Made by a program: the position numbers and the translations under genes
Notes under the pieces: model-generated
The model's database searches: none
Told to the model about the DNA's origin: nothing
What the model saw: only the letters and a program-made list of their open reading frames with translations
In this document: one piece after another, positions 1 to 5,808 of the stretch
How the letters are laid out: each line of letters starts with the position of its first letter
Numbering within the stretch: the stretch's first letter is position 1
NCBI GenBank assembly: GCA_002432095.1
Contig: DJFQ01000135.1
Coordinates: forward strand, 1,543 to 7,350
Source of the DNA: Marinagarivorans sp. UBA5868
GTDB taxonomy: Bacteria > Pseudomonadota > Gammaproteobacteria > Pseudomonadales > Cellvibrionaceae
Length of the DNA stretch: 5,808 bases
Direction of reading: 5' to 3'

Positions 1-177
1 GTTTGCCAAACCCTGTAGCTCAACCAAATTCTGCGCGTCATTAAAGCCAACGACTTTTAACGAAGTGACCGCCAGGGTTGCTGAACCTTCATGCGGCGTG
101 AGAGTTGGAACTTGACTGTTTGCAATGGCGGAAACAAACAAACACAGTGCAATAACGAACTTGATTGGACTTGCCAT
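1..177 (-). CDS. Exported protein of unknown function, N-terminal part only
   Basis: Reading leftward from an ATG at 177, the frame stays open for 59 codons and leaves the window. It begins MASPIKFVIALCLFVSAIAN, a short Sec signal peptide: one lysine, a hydrophobic core, and an AIA motif that would allow signal peptidase I cleavage after residue 19. The visible mature part (SQVPTLTPHEGSATLAVTSL, then KVVGFNDAQNLVELQGLAN) has no cysteine and matches no family I recognise. The start is uncertain. An AGGGG Shine-Dalgarno-like run at 191-195 lies 13 bases from this ATG, but 7 from an in-frame TTG at 183 and 4 from an in-frame GTG at 186, so the protein may begin two or three residues earlier. It lies 261 bp downstream of the beta-helix gene on the same strand, so it is probably transcribed separately. 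That the product is exported is well supported; its function is unknown. Confidence 0.6.
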   Translation of the reverse strand, partial: MASPIKFVIALCLFVSAIANSQVPTLTPHEGSATLAVTSLKVVGFNDAQNLVELQGLAN

Positions 178-438
178 GGACAACACCGTACCCCTGATAT
201 CAAACGACTTCGAGGGTAGTGTGGTCGCCAAGAGAATTATCGTGTTGTGTGCTGCGCCATTTTTATAAGAAATTAGAATTAATAAGCATTGATCTTGGTG
301 GCGGATTTAAAAATCGAAATAACGAAAGATGGGGTGGAGCGTAAAATTGCTTTCATGCGGGTAAGAGGGATTGAAAATAGATTGGATAAGTGACGTCCTT
401 GTCAGTTAAGAACCCCGAATTTAGAGCTGCGCGTTAGG

Positions 439-1884
439 TCACTGGCCAAATCCTGCACGGATATATTTGTTTATAGCGGCTGCGGTGTATCGATCATCCC
501 ATGTTCCCACCTCACGCGTTTTGACCTTATTCATGAACGCGTTAAAATCCTTGGTGCCAGTCAGCGTTGCGTTGTAGTCGGCAAGGGTGCGACCTGCTGC
601 TGGATATGATTTGCTCGCACCCTCCGTCGAGCTAGTCCATTTCCAGGCGATATTGTTTTCGTATTTAAACTGCGACCCCGTTAGCATCGATATGCTTGTC
701 TTGGAGAGACTTTTATATTTTGTGCTCCATTGCGTATCGTCCGGTGACAAGCTGAAAACGATGTTATTTTTTAGTAAAAATTCGCCTTCTCCCGGTTCAT
801 TGATAATTAAACCCCAAACCGCCGGGGTACACAGACCCGCACCCGTGCATGCGCTTTTTCCTTTTACCATGCTGCTTCCTTCAGTAATGACGTTGTTAAT
901 GGCGTGAGCTTGCGTTCCCGAATCGAGGGGGCTTCCGTTATATCCCATCTGAAGGCTCACTGTATTTCTGGCGAAGAAATTGTCTTCAAACAATCCGCCA
1001 GGTCGACCATGGACCCCGTGACTGGATGCCCGCGTAATAATATTTCCCCTGACTACCAGTTTATTTCCGACGGTGGAATGCTGAATGTACAAATTGTGGT
1101 TGAACATATTTGCACCCGCACCCGCTGCGTCGGGGTTCCAGCCGCCGTAGTCGAATACGTTGGACTCAATCGTCAGCCCATCTACACCGTCAGCATATAG
1201 GTTTGATGGACGCTTATTTCGGTCGAACGAACTCTTGTTGTAGTAGGCCCCGGTCCAAATATTTCGTCGTAATGTTATATTTGTTGGGTCTTTACCTTCC
1301 CAGGTCTGCAAGATCATTTCTGTCAAACTGAATTTATTGTCCTCAAACAATATGTTTTCACTCCCACCAAGCATAACAATATTGGCGTGACCGTCGCCGG
1401 TGAATTCAGCGTGTTTTGGATCTAGTTTATATGCGTAAAATTCCAGGCCAATGATGGAAAAGTGCTTTGTCGCTCCCTTATAGATATGCAGAGAAGGTGA
1501 AGAATTCTCCAGCTTCGGACGGGCACCGCTCGTACCGTAATAGGTGATAACTGCAGGTTCTCTTGCACTGCGACCGGAGCGCAAGTTGATAAAGCGTTCA
1601 CCTCTCCAAGTGTCGCCTCGTTTAAGATAAAGATGGTCGGGATATCCGTTGCGCATTTTCGCAAGTCCGGCAGCAACTGTTTTGCACGGTGCGGCTTCGG
1701 TTAAACAGGTATTGGTATTATTGCCTTGCGAGCTTGAAACGTAGATTCGCTTAGTATCGGAAGACGGCTTAAAAACCGTGAAGCCACTCGAATTGTAATT
1801 TTGGCTATGTCCTGTAAGAGAAAAAGTACATAAAAGAATAAAAAAAGCTAATCCACATATTTTCTTCAAAGGCATGTAACTCAT
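439..1884 (-). CDS. Secreted right-handed parallel beta-helix protein, possibly acting on polysaccharide
   Basis: This is a 481-residue exported protein. The start ATG at 1884 is chosen because AGAGG at 1893-1897 sits 8 bases upstream and a signal peptide follows at once (MSYMPLKK, then hydrophobic residues 9-25, probable cleavage near GHSQ at about 28). The longest open frame begins at 2016, but its extra 44 residues precede the signal peptide. The mature protein opens with IYVSSSQGNN (47-56) and NGYPDHLYLKRGDTW (79-93), typical of secreted beta-helix proteins. It then shows about eight rungs with an asparagine ladder: EDNKF, RRNIW, ESNVF, RGNII, EDNFF, INNVI, KNNIV and ENNIA, between residues 176 and 414. 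Cysteine pairs C60/C67 and C346/C352 could form disulphides. A histidine-rich stretch, SSHGVHGRPGG (287-297), may line the groove, and a C-terminal block (WDDRYTAAAINKYIRAGFG, 462-480) closes the protein. The fold is shared by pectate, alginate and other polysaccharide lyases and by some glycoside hydrolases, but also by non-enzymes. The fold call is firm; catalysis and substrate are inference. Confidence 0.88.
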   Translation of the reverse strand: MSYMPLKKICGLAFFILLCTFSLTGHSQNYNSSGFTVFKPSSDTKRIYVSSSQGNNTNTCLTEAAPCKTVAAGLAKMRNGYPDHLYLKRGDTWRGERFINLRSGRSAREPAVITYYGTSGARPKLENSSPSLHIYKGATKHFSIIGLEFYAYKLDPKHAEFTGDGHANIVMLGGSENILFEDNKFSLTEMILQTWEGKDPTNITLRRNIWTGAYYNKSSFDRNKRPSNLYADGVDGLTIESNVFDYGGWNPDAAGAGANMFNHNLYIQHSTVGNKLVVRGNIITRASSHGVHGRPGGLFEDNFFARNTVSLQMGYNGSPLDSGTQAHAINNVITEGSSMVKGKSACTGAGLCTPAVWGLIINEPGEGEFLLKNNIVFSLSPDDTQWSTKYKSLSKTSISMLTGSQFKYENNIAWKWTSSTEGASKSYPAAGRTLADYNATLTGTKDFNAFMNKVKTREVGTWDDRYTAAAINKYIRAGFGQ

Positions 1885-1892
1885 AATGAATT

Positions 1893-1897
1893 CCTCT
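1893..1897 (-). promoter_or_regulatory. Ribosome binding site that fixes the beta-helix gene start
   Basis: On the minus strand AGAGG ends 8 bases before the ATG at 1884, a good spacing. It decides for this start over the ATG at 2016 (no clear Shine-Dalgarno, and it would bury the signal peptide) and over the ATG at 1875 (17 bases from the site). Confidence 0.8.
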
Positions 1898-2000
1898 ATA
1901 AACCAGCTGAAATTATCGCCTTCCGTGATGAAGAAATATTTATCGCTGCCGTGCAACTTTTTGAGTATAGGTTTCGGTTTTTGGGCGGCGTGATAATGAG

Positions 2001-2028
2001 TGTATATAAGTGACAATAATTAAGTTAA
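2001..2028 (-). promoter_or_regulatory. Candidate sigma-70 promoter for the beta-helix gene
   Basis: On the minus strand TTAACT (2028 to 2023) and TATACA (2006 to 2001) are separated by 16 bases and point to the beta-helix gene, with a predicted start near 1994. Matches to consensus are partial. A second -10-like TATACT (1969 to 1964) lies closer to the gene but has no recognisable -35, so it would need an activator. Confidence 0.3.
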
Positions 2029-2040
2029 AAGCTTTAACTT
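2022..2040. repeat. Inverted repeat, 8-bp arms with a 3-base centre, possible operator
   Basis: AAGTTAAA (2022-2029) and TTTAACTT (2033-2040) are perfect inverted copies around AGC. The left arm covers the proposed -35 of the beta-helix promoter, where a bound regulator would affect transcription. The arms are AT-rich, so chance cannot be excluded. Confidence 0.35.
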
Positions 2041-2076
2041 TTCCGGATTGGTGTTGGTGCTATCGCAAAAGAAAAT

Positions 2077-2096
2077 TATCGAAACCGATTGCGCTA
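2077..2096. promoter_or_regulatory. Candidate LacI-family operator upstream of the beta-helix gene
   Basis: The 20-base site has core GAAACCGATTGC (2081-2092) centred on CG. Seven of the ten symmetric pairs match: TA/TA outside, CG/CG next, AA/TT inside, then the central C/G. LacI/GalR-family regulators typically bind pseudo-palindromes centred on CG with AA and TT flanks, and many control sugar-use genes. The site lies about 50 bases upstream of the proposed -35 and about 190 bases before the start codon. No regulator gene is in the window, so the assignment rests on motif shape alone. Confidence 0.35.
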
Positions 2097-2149
2097 TTTT
2101 TTTGCTATGAAGATATGAGGGTGGCGCTGTGATGATTATTTTGGGGAGC

Positions 2150-2185
2150 TGCATCGGCGACGCCAAAACATATGTCGCCGATGCA
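2150..2185 (-). terminator. Perfect 12-bp hairpin just downstream of metG, possible terminator or 3' end structure
   Basis: TGCATCGGCGAC (2150-2161) and GTCGCCGATGCA (2174-2185) are exact inverted copies around a 12-base loop. The stem begins 19 bases past the metG stop, where a terminator is expected. On the metG strand, however, the bases after the stem are AGCTCCCCAA rather than a U run, and the T run lies before the stem. A classic intrinsic terminator is therefore not shown. It may protect the 3' end, act with Rho, or be one copy of a dispersed palindromic repeat. Confidence 0.4.
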
Positions 2186-2204
2186 AAAATGAAGTTTTAA
2201 GAAA

Positions 2205-4223
2205 TCACATTACCTTCATGCCGGGTTCCGCCCCGTTATCAGGTTCTAGCAAAAATAGATCCTTCCCTCCGGGCCCGGCCGCCAGCACCATGCCCTCCGA
2301 CATGCCAAATTTCATTTTGCGTGGTTTGAGGTTGGCGACCATAACGGTATGTTTGCCCACGAGTGTGGTGGGATCGTAGGCGCTTTTGATGCCGGCGAAC
2401 ACATTGCGGGTTTCACCGCCGAGGTCCAGCGTGAGTTGTAGCAATTTATCGGCGCCCGCGACCGGTTCTGCGGCGATAATTTTGGCTATACGCAAATCGA
2501 CTTTGGCGAAATCGGCATATTCGATCTCCGTCGCTACCGGTTCTTTTGCCAGCCAGCCGGTGGGGGTGGCGGTAGGTGACGGTGCTTCCGCTTTGCTGGT
2601 TTCGATCATCCGATTCACCTTGTCCAATTCCACCCGCTGCATCAGTGGTTTGAATGCATTTATTTTATGACCGCCCAAAAAGATGGTGGCATTGCGCCAA
2701 GTCAATTCGGTGTCGAGAAATTCTTCCGCCGCCGCTGCAGTTTTGGGCAGCACCGGTTTCAACCAGGTCATGAGCGCGGTAAACATATTGATGCCGAGGG
2801 TACAGACCGCGAGCACTTCTTTTTCCCTGCCTGGCTCTTTTGCCATGCTCCATGGGGCTTTGGTTGCAATGTATTCATTGGCGGCATCGGCGAGGGCCAT
2901 AATTTCGCGCATGGCGCGGCTGAATTCCCGCGCCTCATAAAGCTGCGCGATGGGCTCGCTGGCATCGACGAATTTTTGCCACAACGCGGTATCCGCAATT
3001 TCCTGAGAGAGTACACCCCCATGTTGTTGAATGAATTTTGCGGTGCGGCTGGCGATGTTGACAACCTTGCCCACCAAGTCCGAATTTACCCGGGCGACAA
3101 AATCCTCAAGATTTAAATCCAAATCATCCACGCCGGCGGTGAGTTTGCTGGCGTAGTAGTAACGCAGATATTCCGGGTCGAGGTGATCCAGGTAGGTGCG
3201 GGCATTGATAAAGGTGCCGCGGGATTTCGACATTTTTTTGCCGTTTACGGTAAGAAACCCGTGGGCGCAGACTTTGGTAGGCGTGCGGAATTGCGCGGAA
3301 CTTAACATCGCCGGCCAGAAAAGGGCGTGGAAATTAATAATGTCCTTGCCGATAAAATGATAGACCTCTGCTTTGGAATTCGGAGCCCAGTAGGAATCGA
3401 AATCCATTCCTTCGCGCTCGCAATATTGCAGGCAGCTCGCCATATAGCCGATAGGCGCGTCCAACCAAACATAAAAGTATTTATCTTTTTCACCGGGGAT
3501 TTCGAAACCAAAATAGGGCGCGTCGCGTGATATATCCCACTCTTTTAATCCGCCATCCAACCATTCGGCCAATTTGTTTGCGACCTCGTCTTGCAAATGT
3601 CCGGCACGGGTCCATTCGCGCAAATAGTCCGTAAATTCCGGCAATTTAAAGAATAAGTGCTTGGATTCTTTGGCAACCGGTGTTGCATCGGAGATGGCGG
3701 ATTTAGGGTCGATCAGATCCATGGGAGAGTAAGTTGCGCCGCACGCTTCGCAATTATCGCCGTATTGATCCGGTGTTTTGCATTTTGGACAGGTGCCTTT
3801 GATATAGCGATCAGCGAGGAAAAGGCCCTTTTCGGGGTCATAAGCCTGAGTGATCATTCGCTCGGCAATATGACCATTGGCTTTCAGACGGTTGTAAATC
3901 AACTCCGCCAGAGTTTTGTTTTCCGCCGAATGGGTGCTGTGATAATTGTCAAAGCCAATGTGGAAGTCCGCAAAATCTTGTTGATGTTCTGCTTTCATGT
4001 TGGCGATCTGCTGCTCGGACGTGATGCCGAGTTTCTCCGCCGTGAGCATAATGGCTGTACCGTGGGCATCGTCAGCACAGACATAAATGCAGTCGTGGCC
4101 GCGCATCTTCTGAAATCGCACCCAGATATCGGTTTGTACAGTTTCTACCATATGGCCGAGGTGAATGGAGCCATTGGCGTAGGGCAGGGCGCTGGTGACG
4201 AGAATTTTGCGTTGTTCGCTCAT
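2205..4223 (-). CDS. metG: Methionine-tRNA ligase (methionyl-tRNA synthetase)
   Basis: This cytoplasmic class I aminoacyl-tRNA synthetase charges tRNA-Met, including initiator tRNA, with methionine using ATP. It has 672 residues against 677 in E. coli, so it is complete. The Rossmann catalytic domain opens with [18 protein letters not shown], the HIGH signature being HLGH at 21-24. A zinc-binding insert carries cysteines 145, 148, 158 and 161 (CPKC and CEAC). [10 protein letters not shown] (230-239) belongs to the conserved core, and the KMSKS loop is intact at 330-334. A helical anticodon-binding domain follows (about 390-540, with APW at 456-458), then a Pro/Thr/Ala-rich linker (about 545-560) and a C-terminal tRNA-binding OB-fold domain (about 568-672, VDLRIAKI and [15 protein letters not shown]) that also dimerises the enzyme. 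No strong Shine-Dalgarno precedes the ATG at 4223; the start is chosen because [19 protein letters not shown] matches the family's usual N terminus. It is divergent from mrp, as in other Gammaproteobacteria. Confidence 0.98.
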   Translation of the reverse strand: MSEQRKILVTSALPYANGSIHLGHMVETVQTDIWVRFQKMRGHDCIYVCADDAHGTAIMLTAEKLGITSEQQIANMKAEHQQDFADFHIGFDNYHSTHSAENKTLAELIYNRLKANGHIAERMITQAYDPEKGLFLADRYIKGTCPKCKTPDQYGDNCEACGATYSPMDLIDPKSAISDATPVAKESKHLFFKLPEFTDYLREWTRAGHLQDEVANKLAEWLDGGLKEWDISRDAPYFGFEIPGEKDKYFYVWLDAPIGYMASCLQYCEREGMDFDSYWAPNSKAEVYHFIGKDIINFHALFWPAMLSSAQFRTPTKVCAHGFLTVNGKKMSKSRGTFINARTYLDHLDPEYLRYYYASKLTAGVDDLDLNLEDFVARVNSDLVGKVVNIASRTAKFIQQHGGVLSQEIADTALWQKFVDASEPIAQLYEAREFSRAMREIMALADAANEYIATKAPWSMAKEPGREKEVLAVCTLGINMFTALMTWLKPVLPKTAAAAEEFLDTELTWRNATIFLGGHKINAFKPLMQRVELDKVNRMIETSKAEAPSPTATPTGWLAKEPVATEIEYADFAKVDLRIAKIIAAEPVAGADKLLQLTLDLGGETRNVFAGIKSAYDPTTLVGKHTVMVANLKPRKMKFGMSEGMVLAAGPGGKDLFLLEPDNGAEPGMKVM

Positions 4224-4287
4224 AGATGCAGTTGATATGAATTGGTTGGCGGATACACGGCCCGCTGGCGCGTGCTCAAAGGCACGG

Positions 4288-4293
4288 ATGATA
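4288..4293 (-). promoter_or_regulatory. Candidate extended -10 promoter for metG
   Basis: On the minus strand TGGTATCAT places TATCAT at 4293 to 4288, preceded by the TG of an extended -10. No good -35 is seen at 16 to 18 bases, which extended -10 promoters can tolerate. The predicted start near 4281 gives a leader of about 58 bases. Its first bases could fold into a small 5-bp hairpin (CGTGC/GCACG, 4271-4286). Confidence 0.35.
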
Positions 4294-4336
4294 CCAGTTC
4301 AGTCGGGGCCTTGCATGGCGAGGCCGGTGGAGGTCC

Positions 4337-4365
4337 TGGGCACTGGTGGCATTCACGGGTAGAAT
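4337..4365 (+). promoter_or_regulatory. Candidate sigma-70 promoter for mrp
   Basis: TGGGCA (4337-4342) and TAGAAT (4360-4365) are 17 bases apart, the optimal spacing, with four and five of six consensus matches. The predicted start near 4372 leaves a short leader before the mrp ATG at 4399. It faces away from the metG promoter, so the two genes share one divergent control region. Confidence 0.45.
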
Positions 4366-4368
4366 GCC
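4348..4368. repeat. Perfect 7-bp inverted repeat over the mrp -10, possible operator
   Basis: GGCATTC (4348-4354) and GAATGCC (4362-4368) are exact inverted copies around 7 bases. The right arm overlaps the proposed -10 TAGAAT, a typical place for a repressor site. As mrp serves Fe-S assembly an iron or redox regulator is imaginable, but the site is not a Fur or IscR consensus that I recognise. Confidence 0.35.
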
Positions 4369-4398
4369 GGCCTTATCTCAGGCTGCCCGGGGGCATTG

Positions 4399-5487
4399 AT
4401 GACAGGCGCGAACCCACTCCTTGAAACTGTGCAGGCTCGTCTGCGTCAATTGGCGATTCCGGATGCGCCACGACTGACTTTTGCGGACGCTTTGGTGAGC
4501 GCGCAGGCAGTTAACCAGTCTCTGAAGCTACAACTCAATTTCGGTTATCCATGCGGTGAGCATGCCGATGCGATGACCGCGCAAATTCAAAATCTCTTTC
4601 GCCCTGAGTATGCTGTGGTCGATGTGCAGATCGGCTGGCACGCCGCAAAGGTGGCGACCGTCAATAACCAGACCACAATCTCCGGAGTGCGCAATATCAT
4701 TGCGGTTGCCTCTGGCAAAGGTGGTGTAGGTAAGTCGACCACTGCGGTCAATATCGCTCTTGCCCTGGCGGCCGCGGGCGCCCGGGTCGGGATCCTGGAT
4801 GCCGACATTTACGGTCCGAGTCAGGCTTTGATGCTGGGAGTCGCAGATCGCCGGCCCGAGATGCACAGCCCAAATAAAATGAAACCCATACAAGCGCACG
4901 GCGTGCAGATGATCAGTATGGGCAACCTGGTGACGGAGAATACGCCGGTCGTGTGGCGCGGCCCGATGGTCAGCGGCGCGCTCCAGCAATTGCTCAACCA
5001 AACCCAGTGGGACGAGGTGGATTACCTGATCGTCGATATGCCGCCGGGTACCGGGGATATTCAACTCACTCTTTCTCAAGCCGTGCCGGTTTCAGGGGCT
5101 GTGATTGTCACGACACCGCAGGACATAGCTCTGTTGGATGCCCGCAAAGGTATCGAGATGTTTCGCAAGGTCAATATTCCCGTGCTGGGCGTGGTGGAAA
5201 ATATGTCCCTTCACATCTGCTCAAACTGCGGTCACGAAGAAGCAATTTTTGGCGCTGCTGGGGGGGACAGACTTGCCAAGCAATATGGAGTGGAGTTGCT
5301 CGGTCGACTGCCTCTGCAAATGAGTATTTGTGAGCAGACCGACAGCGGTAACCCGCCGGTTATTGCCGAGCCAACATCGGCTGTGGCCGAAAAATATCGA
5401 GCGATTGCGCTGAGTATCGCCGCACTGTTGTGGCAAAAATCGTTAACAGACACAGCCGCACCAACCATTTCCGTAAGCGACGATTGA
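4399..5487 (+). CDS. mrp: Iron-sulfur cluster carrier protein, Mrp/ApbC P-loop ATPase
   Basis: This 362-residue cytoplasmic protein binds and transfers Fe-S clusters to apo-enzymes in an ATP-dependent way; it belongs to the Mrp/NBP35 family (apbC in Salmonella). E. coli Mrp has 369 residues. The N-terminal 90 residues are a divergent MIP18-like (DUF59) domain, linked by GVRNIIAVASGKGGVGKST, which holds the deviant Walker A motif with its signature lysine (GKGGVGKS, 106-113). DADIYGPS (134-141), WRGPM (186-190) and VDMPPGTGD (212-220) are the other nucleotide-site motifs. The CxxC that holds the bridging cluster is C274/C277 in HICSNCGHEE, and TTPQDIALLDARKG (238-251) is typical. The start ATG at 4399 is preceded in frame by a TTG at 4396, and only a weak GC-rich Shine-Dalgarno-like run is seen, so the exact start is slightly uncertain. 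The gene is divergent from metG, with dcd 49 bp downstream on the same strand. Confidence 0.97.
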   Translation: MTGANPLLETVQARLRQLAIPDAPRLTFADALVSAQAVNQSLKLQLNFGYPCGEHADAMTAQIQNLFRPEYAVVDVQIGWHAAKVATVNNQTTISGVRNIIAVASGKGGVGKSTTAVNIALALAAAGARVGILDADIYGPSQALMLGVADRRPEMHSPNKMKPIQAHGVQMISMGNLVTENTPVVWRGPMVSGALQQLLNQTQWDEVDYLIVDMPPGTGDIQLTLSQAVPVSGAVIVTTPQDIALLDARKGIEMFRKVNIPVLGVVENMSLHICSNCGHEEAIFGAAGGDRLAKQYGVELLGRLPLQMSICEQTDSGNPPVIAEPTSAVAEKYRAIALSIAALLWQKSLTDTAAPTISVSDD

Positions 5488-5512
5488 GTTTGCCTTTTTG
5501 ATCTCGTAATAC
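5484..5512 (+). promoter_or_regulatory. Weak candidate promoter for dcd
   Basis: TTGAGT (5484-5489, overlapping the mrp stop codon) and TAATAC (5507-5512) are 17 bases apart. The match is moderate (four and three of six). Transcription would begin near 5519, leaving a leader of about 18 bases that still contains the dcd ribosome binding site. Read-through from mrp across the 49-bp gap is equally possible, and no terminator hairpin is seen there. Confidence 0.28.
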
Positions 5513-5536
5513 CATTGATTGTTACTGGAGTTTTGT

Positions 5537-5808
5537 ATGTCCATCAAATCCGATAAATGGATTCGCCGCATGGCCGAAGAAAACGGCATGATCGAGCCGT
5601 TCGAGCCGGGCCAGGTGCGTTACGATAACGCGGGTCAACGGCTGATTTCCTACGGCACTTCCAGCTATGGTTACGATGTGCGCTGTGCCAATGAATTCAA
5701 GATTTTCACCAACGTCCGCTCGGTGACCGTCGACCCAAAACATTTTGATGAAAACAGCTTTGTCGATGTGCAGAGCGATGTTTGCATTATTCCGCCCAAT
5801 TCTTTTGC
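5537..5808 (+). CDS. dcd: dCTP deaminase, N-terminal 90 residues (cut by window end)
   Basis: Dcd deaminates dCTP to dUTP in the cytosol; dUTPase then makes dUMP, the precursor of dTMP. The frame starts at an ATG with GGAG at 5527-5530, 6 bases upstream, and is still open at the window edge. The sequence begins [20 protein letters not shown] and contains EPFEPGQVR (22-28 region), [12 protein letters not shown] (38-49), [18 protein letters not shown] (65-78) and [10 protein letters not shown] (81-90). These are the hallmarks of the roughly 188-residue Pseudomonas-type Dcd, which differs markedly from the 193-residue E. coli form. The catalytic glutamate and the trimer C terminus lie beyond the window. 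The family usually has one domain, so about half is visible. The mrp-dcd order with metG divergent is, from memory, shared with Pseudomonas. Confidence 0.95.
   Translation, partial: MSIKSDKWIRRMAEENGMIEPFEPGQVRYDNAGQRLISYGTSSYGYDVRCANEFKIFTNVRSVTVDPKHFDENSFVDVQSDVCIIPPNSF

Larger units (their letters stand above)
1885..2204. other. 320-bp intergenic region between metG and the beta-helix gene
   Basis: No convincing gene lies here. The frame that is open from 2016 to 1885 continues into the beta-helix gene, but is better read as leader because the ribosome binding site and signal peptide come after it. The region is AT-rich. From the metG end it holds a perfect hairpin (2150-2185), a LacI-type operator-like site (2077-2096), an 8-bp inverted repeat (2022-2040), a weak promoter (2001-2028) and a leader of roughly 110 bases before the start. 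Such a long leader leaves room for post-transcriptional control, but I recognise no riboswitch in it. Confidence 0.6.

Noticed and set aside
178..438. Possible small gene or terminator between the beta-helix gene and the left-edge gene
   Set aside because: Only a 13-codon frame from an ATG at 354 was noticed, without a ribosome binding site, and no stem followed by a T run was found after the beta-helix stop. TATAAA- and TATTAA-like boxes at about 260-300 lack a -35.
587..1331. Plus-strand open frames antisense to the beta-helix gene, two of them overlapping by ATGA
   Set aside because: The overlap looks operon-like, but the products show no domain or coherent composition and the opposite strand has a clear beta-helix protein.
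1906..1960. GCGATAA occurring twice in the leader as a direct repeat
   Set aside because: Two 7-base copies in an AT-rich stretch are within chance, and no third copy or regular spacing was seen.
1885..2000. Possible riboswitch in the long beta-helix leader
   Set aside because: The GCGATAA repeats and GCACGGC motif do not assemble into any riboswitch core I recognise, and no strong stem precedes the ribosome binding site.
3657..4235. Open frame of 192 codons on the plus strand across the metG 5' half
   Set aside because: It lies wholly antisense to the conserved MetG catalytic domain, has no ribosome binding site or recognisable motif, and fits the open antisense frames that GC-biased codon use produces.
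4528..5079. Minus-strand open frame of 183 codons inside mrp
   Set aside because: It is antisense to the conserved Walker A region of Mrp, and its His/Arg-rich composition is typical of a shadow frame.

Overview
The window looks like a chromosomal segment of a gammaproteobacterium. The dcd start ([11 protein letters not shown], then [12 protein letters not shown]) is of the Pseudomonas-type family. MetG and Mrp closely follow the gammaproteobacterial pattern, and metG divergent from mrp with dcd after mrp is the order I recall from Pseudomonas. A secreted beta-helix protein beside a LacI-type operator-like site would suit a polysaccharide-degrading marine or soil lineage such as the Cellvibrionales, but that placement is inference.

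Layout, left to right. Positions 1-177 (minus) hold the first 59 codons of an unrecognised exported protein that runs off the left edge. A 261-bp gap with no gene follows. Positions 439-1884 (minus) encode a secreted right-handed parallel beta-helix protein; its start is set by a good ribosome binding site, 44 codons inside the longest open frame. The 320-bp gap 1885-2204 holds that gene's probable control region (a LacI-type operator-like site, an 8-bp inverted repeat over a weak promoter) and a perfect 12-bp hairpin just past metG. Positions 2205-4223 (minus) encode full-length methionyl-tRNA synthetase, MetG. A 175-bp divergent region carries candidate promoters for metG and mrp, the latter with an inverted repeat over its -10. 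Positions 4399-5487 (plus) encode the Fe-S carrier ATPase Mrp/ApbC. From 5537 (plus) dCTP deaminase, Dcd, begins and is cut by the right edge after 90 codons.

The right two thirds are conserved housekeeping genes: methionine charging of tRNA, Fe-S cluster delivery and pyrimidine deoxynucleotide supply. They are neighbours by conserved order rather than steps of one pathway. The left third is accessory in character: two exported proteins, with lower GC in the spots I counted. I see no insertion sequence, integrase, tRNA, CRISPR array or long repeat. I found no convincing new multi-gene system; the least explained parts are the beta-helix protein and its upstream control region.
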